Assembly (NCBI GenBank): GCA_964653795.1
Contig: CAZZHO010000063.1
Location: 1 to 24,406 of the forward strand
Origin: JAWPMT01 sp964653795
Lineage (GTDB): Bacteria; Bacteroidota; Bacteroidia; Cytophagales; Cyclobacteriaceae
Direction of reading: 5' to 3'
DNA: 24,406 bases
Both the position numbers and the translations under genes were made by a program. The notes beneath the pieces are model-generated. The model saw only the letters and a list, made by a program, of their open reading frames with translations. It did no database searches and had not been told where the DNA came from. Below, in pieces: positions 8,260 to 15,224 of the stretch; positions within the stretch are counted from its first letter, which is position 1, and each line of letters starts with the position of its first letter.

Positions 8260-9207
8260 GTGAAAATTCCATCTCAACCTTTAATTAAATCTTTCATGGC
8301 CTCAAGTATAGTGGCCTTATTCCTTTACTCCTGCTCGGCACCCACTAAGGAAGCAGAATCCAGCACGGATGCTGCACAAGAAACAGCTGAGAAAGTTAGA
8401 GTTTCATTCGATTTTGAACCACCCAAACCTATTGATGGCGTCCTGAAAGGCGTAATTATATTAGGTTCCTCAGGATTTGATGCTTTCACTGTATCGATCG
8501 ATACTTCGCGCAATTGGGAACTAATTGAGGCCAGATATGGCGTAAGTCAGGTCTATGAAAATGAGGCCTCAGAATCAGCAATAAAAGAGGGTTTGCAGGC
8601 ATACATTGAAAGCATTGTTGAAAATGGTGTATCCGGCTCTAACATTTACTTTCTCGTGAGTTCTAGCGCCAAGGAAAATGAAAAAGTCAAACAAATTAAG
8701 GCTGGATTAGAGCAGCTGGGCTATGTTGTTACGGAGGTTTCAGCCGAAGAAGAAGCAACTTACGGTTACTATGCCACTGTGCCGGAGGCTTACAGGGACA
8801 AGGCCTTCGCCTTGGATATTGGATCAGGCAACAGCAAGATCTCCTGGCTATCTGGCGAGGAATTGCGAACCATTAGTACCTATGGTTCTAAATATCATCT
8901 GGACAGTGTCGATGATAAAACAGTTTATGAGGAATTCGTTCAAGTAGCTTTGGATATACCTGAAGCAAACATTGATTATGCCTTCATAATAGGTGGTGCT
9001 CCTTTTAAGCTTGCAAAAGAGGTAAGAGTGGATAAAGAGCGATACACAGTATTGGGTACTCCTGAGTCTTATACTTCTATAGAAGATCAAAAGACAAAAA
9101 ATGGGCTTAATATCTACAATGCTATCCGCTTCAGTACTAAATGCGAAAGCTTCGTTTTTGATTGGAATAGCAATTTTGCCATTGGATACCTCCTACGGCC
9201 TGAGTAG
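8260..9207 (+). CDS. Lipoprotein with Ppx/GppA-like (ASKHA, actin-fold) domain
   Basis: The signal peptide ends in a lipobox, LFLYSC, so the mature protein starts at Cys25 (numbering from the GTG at 8260). An acidic, Ala/Thr-rich linker follows. The body follows exopolyphosphatase/GppA order: a phosphate-1-like loop VIILGSSGFDAFTVSID (65-81), a strand and helix ending YFLVSSSAKENEKV, then TEVSAEEEA (to 166), a phosphate-2-like loop LDIGSGNSKISWL (185-197), and IIGGAPF (243-249). Two catalytic positions differ from the family: the first-loop Asp is Ile, and the Glu of GGGSxE is Lys193. The length (about 315 residues) suits the two-lobed core. GTG 8260 is preferred because it gives a normal 24-residue signal with two Lys; TTG 8242 is possible, and ATG 8296 leaves no charged n-region. 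It is transcribed away from the sigma operon. The similarity is judged by eye. Confidence 0.65.
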   Translation: MKIPSQPLIKSFMASSIVALFLYSCSAPTKEAESSTDAAQETAEKVRVSFDFEPPKPIDGVLKGVIILGSSGFDAFTVSIDTSRNWELIEARYGVSQVYENEASESAIKEGLQAYIESIVENGVSGSNIYFLVSSSAKENEKVKQIKAGLEQLGYVVTEVSAEEEATYGYYATVPEAYRDKAFALDIGSGNSKISWLSGEELRTISTYGSKYHLDSVDDKTVYEEFVQVALDIPEANIDYAFIIGGAPFKLAKEVRVDKERYTVLGTPESYTSIEDQKTKNGLNIYNAIRFSTKCESFVFDWNSNFAIGYLLRPE

Positions 9208-9215
9208 TAAAAGAC

Positions 9216-9425
9216 TTATCCAAGAGCGAAAATCAAAGCGCCAATGATCACAAGAATCGTCCAACAGAAATAAAGGAAAGTGAATATCGGCTCGTTGTGA
9301 AGCTTAGAAGTGTTGTACAAAGATCTGAGTAAGCGCAAAATCCTATTGGGGCTGAGTAAAGCAGCACAAAGAACAGAAAGAATCAGCTTGCACGGATATT
9401 TTACAGGTATACAAAAAGGCTACAT
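9216..9425 (-). pseudogene. Short membrane-protein-like reading frame blocked by a stop at codon 2
   Basis: On the minus strand an ATG (9423-9425) is followed directly by TAG (9420-9422) and then 67 open codons ending in TAA at 9216-9218. The translation is plausible as a small membrane protein, with a basic N-terminal part, a moderate hydrophobic stretch (KLILSVLCAALLS) and a strong one near the C-terminus (FLYFCWTILVIIGALIFALG). It begins 12 nt after the thioredoxin-like gene on the same strand and would be the third gene of that cassette. Apart from the ATG before the TAG there is no in-frame ATG or GTG near the front; a CTG or TTG start inside is possible. It may be a decayed gene, a base-calling error, or noise. 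Nothing else was seen in 9208-9437. Confidence 0.25.
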
Positions 9426-9437
9426 GCCATAAAAACA

Positions 9438-10013
9438 TTATAGCGGACAGCCTACATATGAGCTTTGCTTGGTAAGGTAGATCGGCAGTTCCCGAGACTC
9501 TATCAGAGACTTCAATGCTATTCCAGGATCTGAAGAGAGAATATTATCAGCGCCGCAAAATGCACCATTTTTAGTGTAGTTACCCCTGTAGTAGATTTCG
9601 CCACGATCCACTATTACCATTTGAGGAATCATAGCGACGCCCAAAGACTTTGCGAACTCTCCATTGTCTGTCACCACGCTTGCGTTGAAGCCCAGTGTTC
9701 GTATCAATTGCAATGAATCAATTTCAGGAGGTACCATCAATGTCCATTGCAGATTTGCCACTCGATACTTCTCTTGAAGGATCTTGAGGTGTTCGATATT
9801 TTTCTTAGCGAAAATGCAATCATCATCATAAAAATGGATAACCTGACGGTCCGAACCAATGGTATTATGAAGGTTGGTGATTTTCGAACCAATAGGTACA
9901 ATATCGATTCTTTTAGAGCCTATTCTGTTTTGTAGATCACTGGTCCAGAATACGTAAACCACTCCTATAAATATGGGTATCAATACAAATAAAGGAGTGT
10001 ACTTTCCTTTCAT
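9438..10013 (-). CDS. Membrane-anchored thioredoxin-like protein lacking the second active-site Cys (DUF6436-like)
   Basis: This 191-residue protein starts with a single membrane anchor or signal (about 8-24), which places the rest in the periplasm. The domain follows thioredoxin-fold order: VIHFYDDDCIFAKKN at 58-72 where the CxxC motif should be, a helix, then a strand, and a cis-Pro loop GVAMIPQMVIVDRGE (125-139). YYRGNYTKNGAFC then ends at Cys153. The pattern resembles DUF6436 proteins, which usually read pDCpCnR at the active site; here Cys66 is kept, but the position two residues on is Phe68. Two more Cys (153, 189) could serve as partners. The ATG immediately follows the TAG of the M35-like peptidase (TAGATG), so translation is almost certainly coupled, and that exported peptidase has four Cys. 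A role in its folding or in redox sensing is inference. Confidence 0.7.
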   Translation of the reverse strand: MKGKYTPLFVLIPIFIGVVYVFWTSDLQNRIGSKRIDIVPIGSKITNLHNTIGSDRQVIHFYDDDCIFAKKNIEHLKILQEKYRVANLQWTLMVPPEIDSLQLIRTLGFNASVVTDNGEFAKSLGVAMIPQMVIVDRGEIYYRGNYTKNGAFCGADNILSSDPGIALKSLIESRELPIYLTKQSSYVGCPL

Positions 10014-10625
10014 CTAAAAGTCACAGCTTTTTCCTAGGAAGCTCATGGCTAACCAGGCATAGTTTTCCGGACTTCTTTTCGCCAAGTTTCTTCTAGTTAT
10101 CCCGGCAGCCCTCCTCGCCGACCTACATCCATGAATGCGATGATGGAATGGCAGACCTGCTTCATGCCCCATTTCATGTACAATCACTTTCTCCTGAAGG
10201 TGAGTTCTATAGAGAAAAAAATCCTCGCAAAGTCTGATTTTCGATTTCCCGTAAGGAATAGTCCATGCGCTGATCCATCCTTTGCACCTGCCTTTATTCT
10301 CCTTTTTAATTTTGAATTCTACTTTGTCTTGAAACCGTTTGTGTATCCTTCTAATGATCTTAAAGGCCTTTTTCATCTTTTCATGAGAGCCCAGCCAATA
10401 TCCAAGATGAGCACTTCTGTTCCAAGCCGTTTCCCGCTCAGAAGAAGGTAATGAAGCAATCTCCTCTATCTCACGATTCAACATATCCACGGCTGTCATT
10501 GCCTTATCGAAAGCTTCCATCAAGGCAATAGAGTCCTCTCGGGTGTAGGCTCCCGACAACTCTACTCTGGAATTGGCATTAGATATAAACGGAATTGCAA
10601 CAAGAATGAACCATAGCCCTCGCAC
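10014..10625 (-). CDS. Secreted metallopeptidase, M35 (aspzincin / deuterolysin)-like
   Basis: This 203-residue protein has an N-terminal signal peptide (hydrophobic 3-15, cleavage near NANS) and a zinc motif HEMGH at 150-154. Around it lie features of the M35 lysine-specific/deuterolysin family. A Cys-bearing strand precedes the helix (CKGWISAWTIP, then IRLCEDFF at 130-137), and the HExxH helix follows about 13 residues later. A basic segment then ends in SPENYAWLAMSF, where M35 proteins have a conserved NADNYAYFA-like helix. The third ligand, Asp in GTxDxxYG, appears replaced: the loop reads GLPFHHRIHG (157-166), so His162 or His165 may bind the metal. Four Cys (114, 133, 167, 201) suggest disulfides. 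The start is GTG at 10623-10625; an in-frame TAA at 10635-10637 excludes anything longer. It heads a cassette with a thioredoxin-like protein. Confidence 0.7.
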   Translation of the reverse strand: MRGLWFILVAIPFISNANSRVELSGAYTREDSIALMEAFDKAMTAVDMLNREIEEIASLPSSERETAWNRSAHLGYWLGSHEKMKKAFKIIRRIHKRFQDKVEFKIKKENKGRCKGWISAWTIPYGKSKIRLCEDFFLYRTHLQEKVIVHEMGHEAGLPFHHRIHGCRSARRAAGITRRNLAKRSPENYAWLAMSFLGKSCDF

Positions 10626-10688
10626 AACCCGAATTTAACACTGGAAATGCTAGTTATCTGAAAATCCTTTCAGAAAAGAAAAAAAAGA

Positions 10689-10741
10689 CAATACTACAAA
10701 ACAGACATTGCTAAAAATCCGTATTATTGCAATACTACAAA
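10689..10741. promoter_or_regulatory. Direct repeat CAATACTACAAA x2, candidate PadR operator/promoter region
   Basis: The 12-mer CAATACTACAAA occurs at 10689-10700 and 10730-10741, 41 bp apart, in the 128-nt gap between the divergent M35-like and PadR genes. The second copy overlaps a 10-bp palindrome TATTGCAATA (10725-10734). A good Shine-Dalgarno, AGGAG (10743-10747), lies 6 nt before the PadR ATG, which is unusual for this phylum. The position fits autoregulation by PadR; no clear TAnnTTTG box was found. Confidence 0.5.
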
Positions 10742-10753
10742 TAGGAGATTGAT

Positions 10754-11095
10754 ATGAAGCAATATCAAATTGGAGAATTTGAAGAAGTTGTAATGCTCAT
10801 AGTAGGAATACTCTATGATGAAGCCTACGGAGTGGCCATCAAAACAGAGATAGAAAAGAGGGTAAAACGCAAAGTAAGCGTTGGAGCGTTACAGTCAGCC
10901 TTGAGGCGCCTGGAGAAAAAGGGCTTTCTCAACTCGAGGGAAGGTGAAACTAATATACAACGAGGAGGCAAGCCAAAGCGCTATTTCACAATTACAGCAT
11001 ACGGAAAAGAAGCCCTGGAATACAACCAGGATATGAGAAGCAAACTGTGGCGAGACATTCCGCAGGTGGCTTGGGACATACAAGGCACGCTATGA
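10754..11095 (+). CDS. PadR-family transcriptional regulator (module 1)
   Basis: This 113-residue winged-helix protein has the PadR N-terminal pattern. It opens with LGEFEE-type residues (IGEFEEVVMLIVGILYDEAY at 7-26, then GVAI), a recognition region with ALQSALRRLEKKGFL (about 45-59), and the wing RGGKPKRYFTITAYGKEAL (about 76-94). PadR proteins are usually repressors released by small molecules or envelope stress. Its TGA (11093-11095) shares an ATGA with the start of the permease gene, so repressor and transporter are translationally coupled, and the permease is the expected target. It is paralogous to the PadR at 14889, sharing the LYDEAYGVAI core and the RGG wing. Confidence 0.92.
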   Translation: MKQYQIGEFEEVVMLIVGILYDEAYGVAIKTEIEKRVKRKVSVGALQSALRRLEKKGFLNSREGETNIQRGGKPKRYFTITAYGKEALEYNQDMRSKLWRDIPQVAWDIQGTL

Positions 11096-13710
11096 AGAAT
11101 TTCGCCCTTTGGTTACTTAGGGCCTATTGTCACCCACAATATGTCGACGACATAGTAGGTGACTTGGAAGAACTACATGATTGGACAACTCAAAATAAAA
11201 ATAAGAGGATAGCCGATTGGAAAATCACCATAGATGTCATTCTCCTTTTCCGGCTTTCACTCATTAAAGATTTAGGTCAAAACTCAATTTACACTGGTAT
11301 GATTTTCAACTATTTTAAAATCAGCTTCCGAAACCTTTGGAAGCATAAGACTTACGCAGCCATCAATATCCTTGGCTTAGCGATTAGTCTTGCTGCATTC
11401 TTTCTCATAAGCATGTACACAAGCTTCGAGAAAAGCTACGATAAGCAATTTTCCATGTCAGATCAGATTTACCGATTAACAACGGATATGGTGAAGGATG
11501 GCGTGCTCGGCACCAGGGACGCTATGTCCTTCTACCCTAGCGGAAGGGCTTTGACTGAAGAATTGCCTGAAGTTCTTCAGTACACTAGTACCTATAAATT
11601 CAATGAACTGATTTTCAGGAAGGATAACAAGGTCCGGACGGAAAAGATGATCGTTGGTGCTGACTCCAACTTTTTTAAAATCTTTGATCACAAAGTGATT
11701 TTTGGTGGATTGGAGAATGCCCTCACAAAACCTTATTCCATTGTATTAAGTGAATCGAAAGCGAAATCCTATTTTGGGAATGACAACCCAGTTGGAAAAT
11801 CCTTAGAATTATTGAGTGGTTTCAACCGAAACTTCGAAATCACCGCGGTGATTGAAGATGGTGGTGAAAACACCCATTACAAATTCGATTTCCTTGTTTC
11901 TATAAATAGCATCCAAGATAGACTGAAGAATGATGGATGGAATGGCTTCAATTACTACACTTATCTACTATTAGATGAGAACTTTGATATCGAAGCAACA
12001 AATGCTAAACTACCTGAATTATCAAATAAGTATATTGGCGAAGACAATAGCCTGGTTTTCAACCTACAGCCGCTTGAATCCATACACCTCCACTCCAACC
12101 TAACGTACGAACCTGAAATTCATGGTAGTGCAAAAGCCGTGCAATTCCTGGGGATCATTGCGCTTTTTGTATTGATAATTGCCTGGGTGAACTACATCAA
12201 TTTGTCGACAGCAAGGGCCCTTGATAGGGCAAAAGAAGTTGGCCTGAGAAAGGTCATTGGGGCTAAAAAGAAGCAACTGATCATCCAGTTTCTTATAGAG
12301 TCCATGTTGATCAACCTAATAGCCATTCTATTTGCTGTTTTGATTGCTGAGCTCACACTACCATTTTTCAAAGATCTGGTTGGGAAAGGGCTTATGGAAC
12401 ATATCTGGTCTACTGAGTCCTTCTATCTACTCGCTATAACCTTCTTCTTTTTAGGTTCAGTGCTATCAGGTTTCTATCCGGCTTTTGTTCTTTCAGGATT
12501 CAAACCAACCACCGTCCTTCGAGGGAAATACAAGAACTCAAAAGGTGGTATCGTCCTGAGAAAAGGCCTGGTGGTTTCTCAGTTTGCTATATCCTTAGTT
12601 TTGATAGCCAGTACTTTCATTGTGGTCAGGCAAGTAGACTATATGAGAGAAAAAGACAAAGGTTTTGATATCAACAATACTGTAGGTTTTATCACGCCTA
12701 GAGCAGCTTCAGGCGAGGATCATGAACCAAAGCTTAAGGCTTTTAAAAAGAAATTAGCTGATCACAGCATGGTAGCAAGTGTTGGCGCTACTTCCAATCT
12801 ACCAGGAGGAGGAAGTTCTGATATCAACTCACATTCGGGAGAGGTGAAGATTGTAGGCCTAACGGATGAGATCACTACCACTAGTTACATGCAGTATGTA
12901 GATGACGGTTTCATGACAACAATCGATGTGCAGTTTGTGGAAGGGCGAAACTTCAACGAAACCTTGGCTTCTGACTCAAATGCGGTTATTGTCAATCAGA
13001 CCTTTTTAAATCAGTTTAATCTCAATGAAGATGAAGAAGTTCTGCGCAGAAACATTCAGTTTGGTACGAATCCTGAAAATGACAAATATCATATTGTAGG
13101 AATTATTAAAGACTTCAATAGAACTTCGTTGAAACAAGAAGTAGAGCCGTCGCTGTATTTTATGGTCCCACGAGTACGACAGCTAGTGGTGAAACTGGAC
13201 GAAAGTCAATTCTCTGCCGGACTTGACCAAATAGGCAATATATGGGATGAATTCTATCCAAATGCACCTTTGAATTTAGATTTTGTAGATCAGCGATTCG
13301 AACTGCTATATGAAGAAGATAAGCGTTTTGGTAGTGTGTTTGGAGCCTTTTCGGTCCTGGCAATTATTGTTTCGATATTAGGTCTTTTTGGGTTGTCCTC
13401 TTTTATGGCAAGCCAGAGAACAAAAGAAATGGGGATTCGCAAAGTGCTAGGAGCTTCTATTCCTAATATTATCGTTTTGTTCTTTCGTGATTTCGCAATA
13501 CTAATTGGTATCTCGGCTGTCCTTGGTTTACCTATGCTTTACTTCCTTATGGATGGGTGGTTAGATAATTACGCATACCGCATAGACTTTCCCTGGGATA
13601 CAATGCCTGCCACATTGGTGATGGTGCTGGTGTTTGCTTTCCTAACTGTTGGGTTCCAAATCTTTAAGGTTGCTGTAGTGAACCCTTCTAGGATTATGAG
13701 ATATGAGTAA
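11092..13710 (+). CDS. FtsX/MacB-type ABC transporter permease with permease prefix domain (module 1)
   Basis: The protein has 872 residues counted from ATG 11092, which overlaps the PadR stop (ATGA) and is preferred to a longer in-frame start at 11047 inside the PadR gene. Residues 1-60 form the short 'permease prefix' seen in Bacteroidota (AYCHPQYVDDIVGDLEELHD). A first membrane helix follows near 85-105, then a large periplasmic MacB-like domain, a first FtsX core with RAKEVGLRKVIGA, a second periplasmic domain and a second FtsX core with RTKEMGIRKVLGAS. This makes about eight membrane helices with both half-permeases fused. No ATP-binding protein is encoded nearby, so the ATPase must come from elsewhere. 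It may act in mechanotransmission or export of peptides, lipids or drugs; the substrate is unknown. The stop overlaps the start of the S41 peptidase gene by 8 nt. Confidence 0.9.
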   Translation: MKNFALWLLRAYCHPQYVDDIVGDLEELHDWTTQNKNKRIADWKITIDVILLFRLSLIKDLGQNSIYTGMIFNYFKISFRNLWKHKTYAAINILGLAISLAAFFLISMYTSFEKSYDKQFSMSDQIYRLTTDMVKDGVLGTRDAMSFYPSGRALTEELPEVLQYTSTYKFNELIFRKDNKVRTEKMIVGADSNFFKIFDHKVIFGGLENALTKPYSIVLSESKAKSYFGNDNPVGKSLELLSGFNRNFEITAVIEDGGENTHYKFDFLVSINSIQDRLKNDGWNGFNYYTYLLLDENFDIEATNAKLPELSNKYIGEDNSLVFNLQPLESIHLHSNLTYEPEIHGSAKAVQFLGIIALFVLIIAWVNYINLSTARALDRAKEVGLRKVIGAKKKQLIIQFLIESMLINLIAILFAVLIAELTLPFFKDLVGKGLMEHIWSTESFYLLAITFFFLGSVLSGFYPAFVLSGFKPTTVLRGKYKNSKGGIVLRKGLVVSQFAISLVLIASTFIVVRQVDYMREKDKGFDINNTVGFITPRAASGEDHEPKLKAFKKKLADHSMVASVGATSNLPGGGSSDINSHSGEVKIVGLTDEITTTSYMQYVDDGFMTTIDVQFVEGRNFNETLASDSNAVIVNQTFLNQFNLNEDEEVLRRNIQFGTNPENDKYHIVGIIKDFNRTSLKQEVEPSLYFMVPRVRQLVVKLDESQFSAGLDQIGNIWDEFYPNAPLNLDFVDQRFELLYEEDKRFGSVFGAFSVLAIIVSILGLFGLSSFMASQRTKEMGIRKVLGASIPNIIVLFFRDFAILIGISAVLGLPMLYFLMDGWLDNYAYRIDFPWDTMPATLVMVLVFAFLTVGFQIFKVAVVNPSRIMRYE

Positions 13711-14785
13711 AGCGCTGTTTAAGTACCAGAGGGGGATCTTGGTTCAAGGTCTTCTTCTTCTCTCCTATTTCACATTCGGTCAGGCTGAACCCTATAAAAG
13801 TTTTGATTACCTATCGAAACTTTTCGAGGAAAGCTATCCATCATTTGAGGAGAAAGGCATCATGTGGGCAGATACTTGTGAGAAATACAGAAAGGAGCTA
13901 TCACCAGAAATGACGGATGAAGCACTCTTTGATCTCTTCTCAAGGATGCTTACACCTCTCAATGATGGCCATGTAACACTAAGGTCAGGTAAGCTAGATA
14001 GGCGATTCTCAGCCTCCCGTCCTTCTCAAGTAATGGAGAGTTTGGGTAATGGATACAATCCAAAATCATTAGGAGATAAAATAAAGGAGATGAGGTCCGA
14101 AACACTCTATAAAAGAGGATTTAGTGAAATCCAAACTCTAGGACCTGAGTTTAGAGATAAACCACTCTTCTATTACTCGAAAAATGATCGCATCGGGTAT
14201 CTGGCGTTTTACAGATCTTTCAGTACCTATTTGAAAATGGTTGGAAGTACGCTGGAAAAAGAACTAGACCAACTCTTTGAGTATTTCCAGGATGTTGATG
14301 GAATGATAGTAGATGTGCGCTTCAATATTGGAGGAGAAGACTTCTTTTCCCACGCGGTTGCGTCGAGATTCAATGAGAGCGAGCGCCTAGGGTATTATAA
14401 ACAAACCAGAAAGAAAGGTACGTTCGGTCCATTGGAAGAAAGGCGCCTTAAAGCAGCAGAAAAACCCTTTCTTAAACCGACAGTGGTACTTTGTAATGAT
14501 CGGACGGTGAGCGCGGCAGATATCTTCCTATTGCTGATGGATGAATTTGACCATGTCAAAATTGTAGGAAACCCATCCAATGGCTCCTACTCCGATATCT
14601 ATTCCAAAAAGCTGCCAAATGGTTGGAAGATAAACCTTAGCAATCAACGCTATTTGACAATCGAGAAGAAGAACTATGAAGGATCGGGCAATCCTGTGGA
14701 CTTTGAAATACTGAATGACAGTATTGACCTACAGAATCTTAACGACAAAGTTCTTTTAAAAGGACTTGATCTCCTAAGCCAGTAA
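13703..14785 (+). CDS. Secreted S41-family (C-terminal processing / tricorn-core-like) serine peptidase
   Basis: This 360-residue protein has an N-terminal signal (hydrophobic 11-25, cleavage near FGQA). S41 landmarks are LNDGHVTL at 86-93, the strand-loop MIVDVRFNIGGED at 201-213, which matches the VDLRxNxGG oxyanion segment, and RTVSAADIFLLL at 267-278, which places the nucleophile at Ser270. A final GNPSNGSYSD loop follows at 289-298. No PDZ domain is evident between about 95 and 160, so it resembles the tricorn-core type more than classic CtpA. Its ATG lies within the last codons of the permease gene (13703-13710, 8-nt overlap), so the two are coupled. It probably cuts exported or envelope peptides handled with that permease; this is inference. 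Position and length are normal for the family. Confidence 0.85.
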   Translation: MSKALFKYQRGILVQGLLLLSYFTFGQAEPYKSFDYLSKLFEESYPSFEEKGIMWADTCEKYRKELSPEMTDEALFDLFSRMLTPLNDGHVTLRSGKLDRRFSASRPSQVMESLGNGYNPKSLGDKIKEMRSETLYKRGFSEIQTLGPEFRDKPLFYYSKNDRIGYLAFYRSFSTYLKMVGSTLEKELDQLFEYFQDVDGMIVDVRFNIGGEDFFSHAVASRFNESERLGYYKQTRKKGTFGPLEERRLKAAEKPFLKPTVVLCNDRTVSAADIFLLLMDEFDHVKIVGNPSNGSYSDIYSKKLPNGWKINLSNQRYLTIEKKNYEGSGNPVDFEILNDSIDLQNLNDKVLLKGLDLLSQ

Positions 14786-14836
14786 CCTTCAGATAATCAG
14801 AGCCTTTTAACTCAGATTTATTTCTTTCATAATAAA

Positions 14837-14887
14837 TACAACTAATTTATTACTTTCACGTTTTCTACAACTAATCAGATCGTGAAA
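14837..14887. promoter_or_regulatory. Direct repeat TACAACTAAT x2 and flanking inverted repeat, candidate PadR-2 operator
   Basis: TACAACTAAT occurs at 14837-14846 and 14866-14875 (29 bp apart). The second copy lies inside the loop of a perfect 7-bp inverted repeat, TTTCACG (14854-14860) and CGTGAAA (14881-14887), which ends one base before the PadR-2 ATG. It could be a PadR operator, or a hairpin that hides the start of translation. No Shine-Dalgarno is seen. Confidence 0.45.
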
Positions 14888-14888
14888 A

Positions 14889-15224
14889 ATGAAAGGAACA
14901 CATCTTGGTGAATTAGAGGAATTGGTATTGCTGACAGTAGGATCATTGTATGATGAAGCCTACGGCGTAGCCATCATGGATGAGATAAAAGCTCAAACGG
15001 GCAGAGATCTCAATATCAGCGCGGTACATGCCGTACTGAGAAGGCTTGAAGAAAAAAAGCTATTGACATCCAGAATGGCGGGTGCCACCAATGAACGAGG
15101 TGGCCGACGAAAGCGAATGTTCTCCTTGACTAAGGCTGGAAAACTGGCACTAGACCAAAACATGGCTATTCGAGCCGGACTTTATCAGAAAATTCCCAAT
15201 CTCACTTTTAACTTCTCAGTGTGA
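14889..15224 (+). CDS. PadR-family transcriptional regulator (module 2)
   Basis: This 111-residue winged-helix repressor is clearly paralogous to the PadR at 10754. It has LGELEELVLLTVGSLYDEAY then GVAI at about 6-29, ISAVHAVLRRLEEKKLL in the recognition region, and a wing with NERGGRRKRMFSLTKAGKLA (the RGG block about 75-80). Its TGA (15222-15224) overlaps the GTG start of the following permease by four bases (GTGA), the same coupling as in module 1 with a different start codon. It should repress the module-2 permease through the repeats just upstream. The 103-nt gap before it contains no clear terminator for the S41 gene. Confidence 0.92.
   Translation: MKGTHLGELEELVLLTVGSLYDEAYGVAIMDEIKAQTGRDLNISAVHAVLRRLEEKKLLTSRMAGATNERGGRRKRMFSLTKAGKLALDQNMAIRAGLYQKIPNLTFNFSV

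Noticed and set aside
9325..9359. Direct repeat CTGAGTAA (9325-9332 and 9352-9359) in the gap after the Ppx-like gene
   Set aside because: Eight bases repeated once, with no further copies, no promoter-like context and lying inside the open frame on the other strand; chance is a sufficient explanation.
11047..11091. Longer in-frame start for permease 1 (15 extra residues inside the PadR gene)
   Set aside because: The ATG at 11092 forms the usual ATGA overlap with the PadR stop, and the paralogous module has the same arrangement; the extra residues show no family similarity.
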